Assembly: GCA_001464315.1 (NCBI GenBank)
Contig: LNFK01000033.1
Coordinates: 1-64,000, forward strand
Source of the DNA: Sphingomonadales bacterium Ga0077559
GTDB taxonomy: Bacteria > Pseudomonadota > Alphaproteobacteria > Sphingomonadales > Sphingomonadaceae
DNA length: 64,000 bases
Direction of reading: 5' to 3'
The notes under the pieces are model-generated. The model was not told the DNA's origin, ran no database searches, and was given only the letters and a program-made list of their open reading frames with translations. Below are positions 9,309 through 17,366 of this stretch, in pieces (position 1 is the stretch's first letter; every line of letters begins with the position of its first letter). The translations under genes and the position numbers were made by a program.

Positions 9309-10448
9309 ATGAAAAAACTGTCTTTCCTCATCAGCGCATCATTTCTTGCCGCCGCCTGCCAGCCAGCCGTCAGCGACGCCGCCCCTACAAATAGCAGTGA
9401 CAAGCCGTTTGATGTTGCGGTTGTCGCCGATTTCGAAGAGCCTTGGGCTATGACCTTCATCCCAGGCACGCCGCATGCCCTGATTACCGAGAAAAAGGGT
9501 AAGTTGAAGCTGTGGGAAAATGAAGGCGCTGTTGTCGATGTCGAAGGCGTGCCCAAGGTAGCATATGGCGGTCAGGGCGGACTGGGCGATGTTATACTCC
9601 ATCCCGACTTTGCCAATAACAGATATGTCTATTTGAGCTACGCCGAGCCAGGCGAAGGCGGATATGGCGCGGCAGTTGCGCGCGGCACGCTTGAAATGAC
9701 CGGTGAAAAGCCAACATTGACCGGCGTCCAAGTCATCTGGCGTCAGGAACCGAAAGTTTCGGGCCAAGGCCATTACGGACACCGCTTGGCCTTCGGCCCG
9801 GATGGCATGCTTTATATCAGCAGCGGCGACCGTCAGAAGTTTCAGCCCGCTCAGGACATGAACCAGAACTTGGGCAAGATTGTTCGCCTCACCGATGGTG
9901 GAATGGTGCCTTCGGACAATCCGTACTACGATCAAGGCCGTGTAAAGTCACAAATCTGGTCCTCCGGTCACCGCAATCCGCTCGGTATCGCGTTCGACGC
10001 GCAAGGCCGCCTGTGGAATCAGGAAATGGGCCCCGAGGGCGGTGACGAACTGAACCTCGTCAAGAAAGCAGCCAATTATGGCTATCCGAAAGTGTCGAAC
10101 GGGCGCAATTACGGCGCGTCGACCGATGACATCCCCGATCATGCCGCAGGTGACGGTTTCGAAGCCCCCAAGGTTTACTGGAACCCGGCAATTTCGCCGG
10201 GCGGCCTGATGATTTATTCAGGCGACTTGTTCAAAGACTGGAAAGGCAGTGCATTCATCGGCGGCCTTGGCGCAAAGGCGTTGGTCCGGGTTAAGCTGGA
10301 TGGCGAGAATGCCAGCAAGGCCGACCAATGGGGCATGGGCGCGCGTATCCGTGAAGTCGAGCAAGGCCCCGATGGAGCGATCTGGATTCTCGAGGACGAG
10401 CGCGCCGGGTCGCAGGGCCGCCTGCTTAAATTGACGCCGAAGAAATAA
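9309..10448 (+). CDS. PQQ-dependent aldose sugar dehydrogenase, lipoprotein (GdhB/YliI type)
   Basis: The 379-residue protein belongs to the soluble glucose/sorbosone dehydrogenase beta-propeller family, which oxidises aldose sugars with PQQ and calcium. Visible motifs are GQGGLGDVILHPDF, the His/Gly-rich QGHYGHRLAFGPDGMLY, the SSGDR segment, SSGHRNPLGIAFD and NQEMGPEGGDELN. From the ATG at 9309 the N-terminus is a signal peptide ending in the lipobox LAAAC, so it should be a lipidated envelope protein. The track start at 9261 is less likely; AAGGAG precedes 9309 at a longish 10-bp spacing. It is divergent from rimP. No PQQ biosynthesis genes are in this window, so the cofactor may be made elsewhere or taken up. 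Confidence 0.9.
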   Translation: MKKLSFLISASFLAAACQPAVSDAAPTNSSDKPFDVAVVADFEEPWAMTFIPGTPHALITEKKGKLKLWENEGAVVDVEGVPKVAYGGQGGLGDVILHPDFANNRYVYLSYAEPGEGGYGAAVARGTLEMTGEKPTLTGVQVIWRQEPKVSGQGHYGHRLAFGPDGMLYISSGDRQKFQPAQDMNQNLGKIVRLTDGGMVPSDNPYYDQGRVKSQIWSSGHRNPLGIAFDAQGRLWNQEMGPEGGDELNLVKKAANYGYPKVSNGRNYGASTDDIPDHAAGDGFEAPKVYWNPAISPGGLMIYSGDLFKDWKGSAFIGGLGAKALVRVKLDGENASKADQWGMGARIREVEQGPDGAIWILEDERAGSQGRLLKLTPKK

Positions 10449-10459
10449 GTACGGTTAAG

Positions 10460-10484
10460 ACGGCGGCGTTTACTTCGCCGCCGT
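10460..10484. terminator. Hairpin between convergent genes
   Basis: A perfect 9-bp stem (ACGGCGGCG / CGCCGCCGT, loop TTTACTT) sits between the sugar dehydrogenase stop and the last codons of the convergent DUF1499 gene. It lacks a T-run on either side, so it may be a weak bidirectional or Rho-assisted terminator. Confidence 0.4.
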
Positions 10485-11342
10485 TACCGTTCCGGTCAAA
10501 TCTGCGAGAAAAGAGCGGACCCGCTTCGCATTCATCCCCAGATCGCTCGCCCCGACCCGGCTAACCGAGCGCATATCGACTACACTGCCCTCGCCTGTAT
10601 CGGTCGGACGGACTCGTAGCACCACGTCATCCTTAAATCGGAACAAGGCACTGGTTTCTGTCGCTTCCAGATGTCCCACATCTGGCGACGAAGCTACCAC
10701 ATCCCAGCCCCGCGCTTCGGCAAGCCGCGTAGCCTTAGCTATTACTAACGGCACAGGCTCATTGATGCGCACCGACCGGATATCGCCATAGGCTTTCTGA
10801 TGGACCGTCACCCATCGTTGCTGCGGCGTCAAACCACGCATCGCTTCGTCATCCGCGCCGGGAATATTGTCGAGATTGTCTGCCCGCAACTGGAGAGTTT
10901 GAAACGCCGGAGGATCGGCAAGGTCGGTCGACACATCATGAATAGCTGGCACGGTCAATGCGGCGAACAAAAACGTTCCGACCCAACCTACATAGACCAA
11001 CGCTGCCAGCATACCGGCCCAGCGCCGCATGCGAGGCGGTGGCGAAATCGCTTTTTTTGCGCGCCACGAAAACAGCAATCCGAACAAAATCGCGCCGATG
11101 CCCAAGAAAAATGCCCAGGTAACGCCCTTCAATCCGGTTGTATAATCCCAGAATCCCCAGCCCGTGCCGAGCGCCGAAATCAACCCCCAAAAAAATGCGC
11201 CGATACCGGCAGCGAGAACCAGATTTCCCTGAAAATCGAACCTGTTTTTCGGAAGCGCAGCAGTTTCAGGCGGGGGTGGCGAATAAGTTGTCGCCTGAGG
11301 AGCTGCTTCGACAGGCTCTACCGGAATTTCCTGTTCACTCAT
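10470..11342 (-). CDS. DUF1499 domain membrane protein
   Basis: The product of 290 residues (ATG at 11342, GGGAG upstream) has a Pro/Glu-rich cytoplasmic start. Three hydrophobic segments follow, near 40-60 (LVLAAGIGAFFWGLISALG), 75-95 and 110-135 (MLAALVYVGWVGTFLFAAL). The C-terminal domain of about 130 residues matches the DUF1499 pattern ([60 protein letters not shown]). The family's function is not established. The track start at 11633 would run into the divergent MFS gene and is rejected. It is divergent from that MFS gene and convergent with the sugar dehydrogenase. Confidence 0.85.
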   Translation of the reverse strand: MSEQEIPVEPVEAAPQATTYSPPPPETAALPKNRFDFQGNLVLAAGIGAFFWGLISALGTGWGFWDYTTGLKGVTWAFFLGIGAILFGLLFSWRAKKAISPPPRMRRWAGMLAALVYVGWVGTFLFAALTVPAIHDVSTDLADPPAFQTLQLRADNLDNIPGADDEAMRGLTPQQRWVTVHQKAYGDIRSVRINEPVPLVIAKATRLAEARGWDVVASSPDVGHLEATETSALFRFKDDVVLRVRPTDTGEGSVVDMRSVSRVGASDLGMNAKRVRSFLADLTGTVTAAK

Positions 11343-11481
11343 CGTCGCAACTCCCAACCCAATGTCGATTAAGTCGGGCAGGTTAGTAGAAGTTCCCACC
11401 AAAGGCAATTTGCTGATACCGCTGTGTTGACAGGCTATACATTCAATTGGACAAATCGGGCGGGCGCTGACAGGAGGCGGC

Positions 11482-12717
11482 ATGTTTACTGACCCTGTCC
11501 TGCAGAAGCGCGCCAAGCGATTTGTCCTGTTGACGGTGTTCATATATTCGATGGGCTTCGGCATAGTCATGCCGGTCTTACCCGATCTGATTCGGGAGCT
11601 TACCAAGGTCAGCCTGTCGGAAGCCACACGCATCGGAGCGTGGATCGGAGCCGCCTACGGGATTTTTCAATTCCTGATGGGCCCGTTAATGGGCAATCTC
11701 GGCGACCGTTTCGGACGGAGACCGATATTTCTGGTTTCGCTTTTCGGATTCGGCGCCGACTTCTTGCTCATGGGCTTTGCGCCATCGATTATCTGGCTGT
11801 TCATTGGCCGTGCCATCGCGGGCGGTTTTGGTGCGGTGTTCGGCCCGGCGAATGCGGCCATGGCAGATATGTCCACTGCTGAAGATCGCGCTGCCAGTTT
11901 CGGTAAGGTCGGCGCGGCTTTTGGGCTCGGGTTCATCCTAGGCCCTGCGATGGGCGGATTGCTGGCAGATTACGGCACGCGATTGCCGTTTTTTGTCGCC
12001 GGCGGCCTTGCATTTGCAAATGGTATTTACGGCTATTTCGTTTTTCCTGAAACAATGCCCAAAGAACGTCAGCGACCCTTCGAATGGAAACGCGCCAACC
12101 CGCTCGGCGCGCTTGCGACGCTTGGCAAAATCAAAGGCATATTGCCCATCGCATTCATCTATTTCTTATGGGTGTGCGCGACCAATATTTATCCCGCGAC
12201 TTGGGCCTTCTTTGCGCCTGCGCAATTCGGCTGGGACAGCAAAATGGTCGGAATTTCGCTGACCTTGGTCGGTGTATCGATGCTGTTATTCCAGTCGCTT
12301 GTTATCGGCCGTGCAGTCAAACGCTTTGGCGAGCGGACGACTGCGATGATCGGGATGGGGTTCGGCCTTGCCAGTTTTACCATCACAGCGTTTCTTACCA
12401 ACGGCGCCATCGCCCTGACGCTCAACGTCTTGAACGGCTTTTCGGGCATGGCTATGCCTGCGATCAATGCGATGATGTCGCGGCGTACTCCGCCCGATCA
12501 GCAGGGCGAACTGCAGGGGCTGAACGGCAGCATGTCGGCGCTTGCGTTCCTGATGGCGCAGCTTGTTTATAACAATGTGTTATCGACGTTTACCGGTGAT
12601 CGCGCTCCGGTATACTTTCCAGGCGCGCCGTTCTTGATTGCGGCAGGCCTGAGCATCGTAACACTCTCTGCGCTTTTCTTCTTGTCTAAGCGCGACCCGG
12701 CCTCTGCGCCGGCTTAA
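11482..12717 (+). CDS. MFS transporter, TetA/TCR-like drug efflux family
   Basis: The 411-residue protein has about 12 hydrophobic helices and begins with a short cytoplasmic tail. The loop 2-3 signature of the major facilitator superfamily is clear (GNLGDRFGRRPIFL), as is the motif-C-like GAAFGLGFILGPAMGG of 12/14-TM antiporters. Overall composition resembles the tetracycline-resistance (TCR) branch, which exports drugs in exchange for protons; the actual substrate cannot be read from sequence. AGGAGG precedes the ATG. It heads a co-directional run with GNAT, DUF1285, NUDIX and cca, with only 2 bp to the GNAT gene. Confidence 0.88.
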   Translation: MFTDPVLQKRAKRFVLLTVFIYSMGFGIVMPVLPDLIRELTKVSLSEATRIGAWIGAAYGIFQFLMGPLMGNLGDRFGRRPIFLVSLFGFGADFLLMGFAPSIIWLFIGRAIAGGFGAVFGPANAAMADMSTAEDRAASFGKVGAAFGLGFILGPAMGGLLADYGTRLPFFVAGGLAFANGIYGYFVFPETMPKERQRPFEWKRANPLGALATLGKIKGILPIAFIYFLWVCATNIYPATWAFFAPAQFGWDSKMVGISLTLVGVSMLLFQSLVIGRAVKRFGERTTAMIGMGFGLASFTITAFLTNGAIALTLNVLNGFSGMAMPAINAMMSRRTPPDQQGELQGLNGSMSALAFLMAQLVYNNVLSTFTGDRAPVYFPGAPFLIAAGLSIVTLSALFFLSKRDPASAPA

Positions 12718-12719
12718 TT

Positions 12720-13208
12720 ATGATTATGTTATGCCCACTTTTCAGCTTGCCTCCTGCTGACGTCGAAAAGCTGCTCGATGATGCTTTTGGCACCGACCGG
12801 CATCAGCGCACAGCATATTTGCTGCGGAAAGGCATGCCGGTCATCGACCATCTCTCGTTCGGCATTGAGGACGGCAAAGCTGTCATTGGCAGCATCCAGT
12901 GCTGGCCAATTGCGATCGATGACGCGAAGCTAGTATTAGTTGGGCCGGTCGCGGTTTCACCCCACCGGCAAAATAGCGGGCTTGGCAAACAACTGATGCA
13001 CGCAATGCTAGCAGCAACAACCGCTGCCGATGCACCGATGGTGATGATCGGCGATCCTGAATATTATGGTCGCTTCGGGTTTGACGCCATCGGCACAGTC
13101 GGGTGGACGTTGCCCGGACCTTGGGATCCGAGACGATTATTGTTGCGCAACCCTGACAATGTCTCGCTGCCCATTACGGGAAGGTTGGGACCGCGGACTA
13201 GGCTTTGA
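12720..13208 (+). CDS. GNAT-family N-acetyltransferase
   Basis: The 162-residue product has the GNAT fold pattern: a substrate-side N-terminus, the beta4 strand KLVLVGPVAVSPHRQNSGLGKQL containing the acetyl-CoA pyrophosphate loop (R/Q-x-x-G-x-G/A type: RQNSGLGKQL), and the downstream GDPEYYGRFGFDA segment typical of small YhbS-like acetyltransferases. The substrate is unknown. It starts 2 bp after the MFS stop; a second ATG two codons later (12726) is an equally possible start. Probably translated with the MFS gene. Confidence 0.82.
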   Translation: MIMLCPLFSLPPADVEKLLDDAFGTDRHQRTAYLLRKGMPVIDHLSFGIEDGKAVIGSIQCWPIAIDDAKLVLVGPVAVSPHRQNSGLGKQLMHAMLAATTAADAPMVMIGDPEYYGRFGFDAIGTVGWTLPGPWDPRRLLLRNPDNVSLPITGRLGPRTRL

Positions 13209-13239
13209 CGATGGGCGGGTTTCGCCGTATCGCCACGAC

Positions 13240-13791
13240 ATGCCTTATGACGCGCCCGATCTTGCCAAGCTAAGCCTCACCGACATTGCCGAACTGGTCG
13301 CCGCGCGCAAATTGCCTCCTGTCGAAAGCTGGCAGCCGGAAAACTCCGGCGACAGCGAGATGCGGATCGCAGCCGATGGCAAATGGTACCATCAAGGCGG
13401 CGAAATAACGCGACCGGCGATGATCCGTGCCTTTTCCGGTCTACTTCGCCGCGACGCCGATGGCAGCCACTGGCTGGTGACCCCGCAGCAGAAGCTGGCA
13501 ATCGAAGTCGAAGATGCGCCGTTCATCGCGGTTGAACTGCAAAGTGCCGGGGAAAGCGAAAACCGCACGCTGGCGTTTCGTCTGAACAGCGATGACCTCG
13601 TTGTGGCCGGACCGGAGCATAAAATCGAATTGCGGGATGCCCTCCCCTATCTGCACGTCCGCGGCGGTTTATGGGCCAAGATGGCAAGGCCGGTCTATTA
13701 TGAACTCGCCGAAATTGCGCTTGCAGAGAGTTCAGGTACACACCGCGTTTGGAGCGACGGTGTAGACTTTGCCATCGGTTCGCTTGCATGA
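13240..13791 (+). CDS. DUF1285 domain protein
   Basis: From ATG 13240 the 183-residue protein matches the DUF1285 family in length and pattern: LPPVESWQPENSGDSEMRIAADGKWYHQGGEITRPAMIRAF, then LVTPQQKLAIEVEDAPF and an ending like YYELAEIALAE. Structures of the family exist but the function is unknown. The track start (13066) reads across the end of the GNAT gene and is rejected. Its stop overlaps the NUDIX start as ATGA, and the DUF1285-NUDIX-cca trio recurs in sphingomonads, which hints at a link to nucleotide or RNA end metabolism (inference). Confidence 0.85.
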   Translation: MPYDAPDLAKLSLTDIAELVAARKLPPVESWQPENSGDSEMRIAADGKWYHQGGEITRPAMIRAFSGLLRRDADGSHWLVTPQQKLAIEVEDAPFIAVELQSAGESENRTLAFRLNSDDLVVAGPEHKIELRDALPYLHVRGGLWAKMARPVYYELAEIALAESSGTHRVWSDGVDFAIGSLA

Positions 13792-14360
13792 GCTGGATCC
13801 AGCGGATCGAGGCCGCACTTGACCCCGCACGGTCTATTCCGATCGAAGACGAACGCTATCTCGGCGACGACGGCCACCGCGCTGCAGCCGTCCTGATCCC
13901 TATCACCGACCGCAGCGAACCCGGAGTTATCCTGACGCAGCGGCCCAACTGGCTGCGCAGTCATGCAGGCCAAGTCGCCTTTCCAGGAGGCAAGGTTGAC
14001 GACGTCGACGCCGATGCAATTTCTGCTGCGTTGCGCGAAGCAAATGAGGAACTCAGCCTCTGTCCAAATGACGTGCAGATACTCGGCGTGGCGGACACTT
14101 ATTATTCGGGCAGCGGCTATCGCATCGAACCGGTGGTTGGCATCATTCCGCCCGACTTGCCGCTGCGTGCGAACCCCGAGGAAGTCGAGGACTGGTTCGA
14201 AGTCCCCCTCGACTTCCTGCTTGATCCCGCCAATGCCTTGAAGAAGGAGACGATATGGAATGGGCAGCGGCGGACCTATTATGACATGCAATGGAGAGAG
14301 CGGCGAATTTGGGGGGTTACCGCCGGGATCATCGCGAATCTGGCGCGGCGGTTGATGTGA
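13788..14360 (+). CDS. NUDIX hydrolase, CoA pyrophosphatase-like
   Basis: The 190-residue protein has a good Nudix box, GGKVDDVDADAISAALREANEELSL (Gx5Ex7REUXEE pattern with Asp in the first acidic position), preceded by RPNWLRSHAGQVAFPGG, the UPF0035 signature of CoA/acyl-CoA pyrophosphatases such as NudL. It would hydrolyse CoA derivatives to 3',5'-ADP and phosphopantetheine. ATG 13788 overlaps the DUF1285 stop (ATGA), and its own stop overlaps the cca start (GTGA), so the three are translationally coupled. The track start at 13749 is out-competed by this coupled ATG. Confidence 0.92.
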   Translation: MSWIQRIEAALDPARSIPIEDERYLGDDGHRAAAVLIPITDRSEPGVILTQRPNWLRSHAGQVAFPGGKVDDVDADAISAALREANEELSLCPNDVQILGVADTYYSGSGYRIEPVVGIIPPDLPLRANPEEVEDWFEVPLDFLLDPANALKKETIWNGQRRTYYDMQWRERRIWGVTAGIIANLARRLM

Positions 14361-15586
14361 CTGACCGAATTTTGCCCGACGCGGCCTGGCGCCATTCGGA
14401 CCGTCTGCGCAAAGTTGTCGCTGCATTGGCGGACGAGCATGGCGGCCCGCGTTATGTTGGCGGTGCGGTGCGCGATACTCTGCTTGGCCTTGACGTCGCC
14501 GACGTCGATCTGGCGACCATTCTACATCCCGAGGTAGTGGTTGACCGGCTCGAAGCAGCTGGCATCAAGGCCGTTCCGACCGGCCTCGATCATGGCACGG
14601 TGACCGCTGTAGCCGATGGCAGGAATTACGAAATTACAACGCTTCGCAGCGATGTCGCCACCGATGGCAGGCGGGCAGTTGTGGCGTTCGCAACGGACTG
14701 GTGCGAAGACGCCGCGCGGCGCGATTTCACCATCAACGCGCTTTATGCCGACCCGGCCACGGGCAAGATATTTGATTATTTCGGCGGCTTGCAGGATCTG
14801 GAGGACGGCTCCGTTCGCTTCATCGGTGATGCCGACCAACGCATCGCCGAGGATTTCTTGCGAATACTGCGCTATTTTCGTTTTCTGGCCCGCTATGGTC
14901 GCGGCGATGTTGATGCCGCAGCGATTAATGCCTGCGCCAAAGGCGCGCACGGCCTGACCGCATTATCGCGCGAGCGTATTGCGCAGGAGCTCACCAAACT
15001 GTTGGTCTTGCCCAGCGCCGTCACAGCTATCGGTTTGATGATAGAGCACCGGATTTTTGCACCGTTTTTGCCAGAGCTTGCCGAAGACGCAGGGCCAAAA
15101 TTCACCGCGTTGAAGGAGCGAGAAGACAAATTCCAACAACCACCCTCTCTTCAAGCGCGGTTGCTTACCTTATTACCGAAAGACCCCGCGACCGTTGATC
15201 GCGTTGCGGCGCGGCTGAAGCTTTCGAATAAATTGCGTGAAGGCCTTTCGAGCCGCGTTAAGTCTGACATACCAACGTCCCAGAATATCCAGGCCTTGGC
15301 GTATCAGAGCGGTATGCCGTGCGCTGTGGATGTAACAATGCTCTACGCTACTGACGGAGATGTCGGCGATTGCCTAGTGCAGCTAGACGGATGGCAGGTG
15401 CCCGAATTAGGCCTGAAAGGCGGAGAGCTGATTGTTATGGGACTTCATCCCGGACCGATGGTGGCCAAGACCCTCCGACTGATCGAAGCCCGCTGGATTT
15501 CAGAAGGGTTTCCATCGGCTCACCGGCTCACCGAGATCGCACGTCAAAGTGTCGCAGACGCCCTGTCTGCTTCGAGAAAAGCATAA
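14357..15586 (+). CDS. cca: CCA tRNA nucleotidyltransferase / poly(A) polymerase family
   Basis: The 409-residue class II nucleotidyltransferase would add or repair the 3' CCA of tRNA. Motif A is YVGGAVRDTLLGLDVADVDLAT, with the metal-binding DVD; motif B is RRDFTINALY; the flexible-loop and D/RR-type recognition region follows (EDFLRILRYFRFLARYG). I choose the GTG at 14357, which overlaps the NUDIX stop (GTGA), rather than the upstream track start. A poly(A) polymerase role cannot be excluded from sequence alone. Its 3' end overlaps the convergent GGDEF/EAL gene by 43 bp. Confidence 0.94.
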   Translation: MTDRILPDAAWRHSDRLRKVVAALADEHGGPRYVGGAVRDTLLGLDVADVDLATILHPEVVVDRLEAAGIKAVPTGLDHGTVTAVADGRNYEITTLRSDVATDGRRAVVAFATDWCEDAARRDFTINALYADPATGKIFDYFGGLQDLEDGSVRFIGDADQRIAEDFLRILRYFRFLARYGRGDVDAAAINACAKGAHGLTALSRERIAQELTKLLVLPSAVTAIGLMIEHRIFAPFLPELAEDAGPKFTALKEREDKFQQPPSLQARLLTLLPKDPATVDRVAARLKLSNKLREGLSSRVKSDIPTSQNIQALAYQSGMPCAVDVTMLYATDGDVGDCLVQLDGWQVPELGLKGGELIVMGLHPGPMVAKTLRLIEARWISEGFPSAHRLTEIARQSVADALSASRKA

Positions 15587-17289
15587 GCTGCGTCCGCATT
15601 CATCGGGCGGGCATAATAATAGCCTTGCCCGACCGAGCAGCCAAGGCGGCGCAAGACGTCGGAAATTTCTTCGCTCTCTATACCCTCGGCCGTTGTTTTC
15701 ATGCCGAGTGCACGCGCCAGTGACAGCACGGTGCGGACAATCGCGCGTTTATCCTTATCGATCATCATATCGGTCACAAAGCTGCGGTCGATTTTGAGCA
15801 CATCGATCGGTAATTGTTGGAGATAGGCAAGGTTGGAATAACCGGTACCAAAATCATCCATCGCCAAATGCGTATCCAAATCCTTGAGCGACTCAAGCAA
15901 TCGTTTTGCGCCGTCCGGGTCATTGATAAATGCGCTTTCGGTAAGTTCCAGCGTCATTCGGTTGCCCGCGATATCTGCATCGGATAACGCCGAGCGGACC
16001 GCGCCGACGACATCATCGCGTTGCATCTGCACCGCCGACATATTGACCGAAATCCGGAATTCCGATGCCGACGCCGAACGCGCGTCCCAGTCTGCAATTG
16101 TACGCGCCGCCTGATCAAGCGCCCACCGGCCCAGCGGAACGATCAATCCGCTTTCCTCTGCAACCGGGATAAAATCAACTGGCGAGATTGCCCCCAGATC
16201 GGGATGCTGCCAACGCGCCAGCGCCTCGAAGCCACTCAATGAACCAGTCGCGAGATCGACAAGCGGCTGGTAATGCAGTTCGAGTTCGCCGCGCTGCAAT
16301 GCCCGGCGCAAATCGGTTTCCAGACTGAAGCGGCGGCGCGCCGTGTCGAGCGTGCCAGTTGCGTATAATTCGAACGACTTGGTAAATTTCGCACGTTTCA
16401 GCGCAATTTGCGCGTGGCGTAACGTGTCCATAGGATCGTCCGCGCCAACCTCCCCCACCGCCGCTGCGAACGCACACTCGACCTGAATTTCAAGGTTGGA
16501 CAGCTGACAAGGTTCGACGAAAGCGTCGGCCAGCCGCTTTGCGATGCGCGTAACGTCTTGCTTGTCGTGGCCCAAGTGGACAAATAACGCAAACTCGTTG
16601 CCGCCAAGACGGCAGAGGATTTCATTGCTGCGGATTCGTGAATTCAGGCGGCGGGCGACCGTGATGATGAGTTCATCGCCCGCCATCGCGCCGACCGATT
16701 CGTTCACCCGGCTAAAGCGGGCCATGTCGACGAGGATGATTGCGTAGGCTTTAGCTGCATCCGATGCGGTTAGTGCCTCAATGGCCCCTTCCACCTCTTC
16801 TTCGAAACCGGTACGATTGCAAAAGCCGGTGAGGCTGTCACTCAGCATTTCGCGGCGCAGGTTTATGCGGCTAATCGCTTCGGCAGTGCGGTCGACAATT
16901 GACAGCAGGAGCAGATCTCTATCCTCGCCAAATCGCGCGACGCTTATTTCGAGTTCGCGGCGATTAACGGTATCCGGCGATTGCCAGCACTCAAAATGCG
17001 TATCGCGGCCTGCGTCGACCATGCCAAAGACCCGCTGCGCCAGCGAGGCCATGTCGAGACCGGACTCGCGCTTGAAACCCAGCGCCAGATCGTCAAATTT
17101 ACTATTGCTCAAGACGTGCCGAACTGCGTTGTCCTGGATTCGGAAAATCGCTCCCGAAATTGGCAGTGACAGCACCCAGCCAAATTCTATCTTTGGATCA
17201 ACAGGTTGCAGCATTCGTCCCTTGCTCAGCATCGTGCTGAAGGGCGACTTATCGTATTTAGGGCTGCGCGCTTTATATTCCATCGCCAA
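15544..17289 (-). CDS. GGDEF/EAL protein, probable c-di-GMP phosphodiesterase
   Basis: The 581-residue protein lacks membrane segments. A PAS-like region (about 35-140) precedes a GGDEF domain (about 150-310) whose active-site loop reads LGGNEF instead of GGDEF, so cyclase activity is doubtful. The EAL domain (about 325-575) keeps the key residues: FEALARW, NMS, LELTES, MDDFGTGYS, LKIDRSF, TAEGIES and QGYYYARP. It should hydrolyse c-di-GMP, with the degenerate GGDEF possibly acting as a GTP sensor (known in such fusions; inferred here). It lies between cca (43-bp convergent overlap) and parC, on the same strand as parC. Confidence 0.92.
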   Translation of the reverse strand: MAMEYKARSPKYDKSPFSTMLSKGRMLQPVDPKIEFGWVLSLPISGAIFRIQDNAVRHVLSNSKFDDLALGFKRESGLDMASLAQRVFGMVDAGRDTHFECWQSPDTVNRRELEISVARFGEDRDLLLLSIVDRTAEAISRINLRREMLSDSLTGFCNRTGFEEEVEGAIEALTASDAAKAYAIILVDMARFSRVNESVGAMAGDELIITVARRLNSRIRSNEILCRLGGNEFALFVHLGHDKQDVTRIAKRLADAFVEPCQLSNLEIQVECAFAAAVGEVGADDPMDTLRHAQIALKRAKFTKSFELYATGTLDTARRRFSLETDLRRALQRGELELHYQPLVDLATGSLSGFEALARWQHPDLGAISPVDFIPVAEESGLIVPLGRWALDQAARTIADWDARSASASEFRISVNMSAVQMQRDDVVGAVRSALSDADIAGNRMTLELTESAFINDPDGAKRLLESLKDLDTHLAMDDFGTGYSNLAYLQQLPIDVLKIDRSFVTDMMIDKDKRAIVRTVLSLARALGMKTTAEGIESEEISDVLRRLGCSVGQGYYYARPMNADAAYAFLEADRASATL

Positions 17290-17366
17290 CTACATTAGGC
17301 GGCAATTGTAAAAAATCGTCACTCGCATCGTGCCAAACAAAAGGTTAATTTTGCAGCAACGGGCCG

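Noticed and set aside
9121-9556. Extended N-terminus of rimP in the ORF track
   Set aside because: It overlaps the divergent dehydrogenase gene and the operon promoter and has no RimP similarity.
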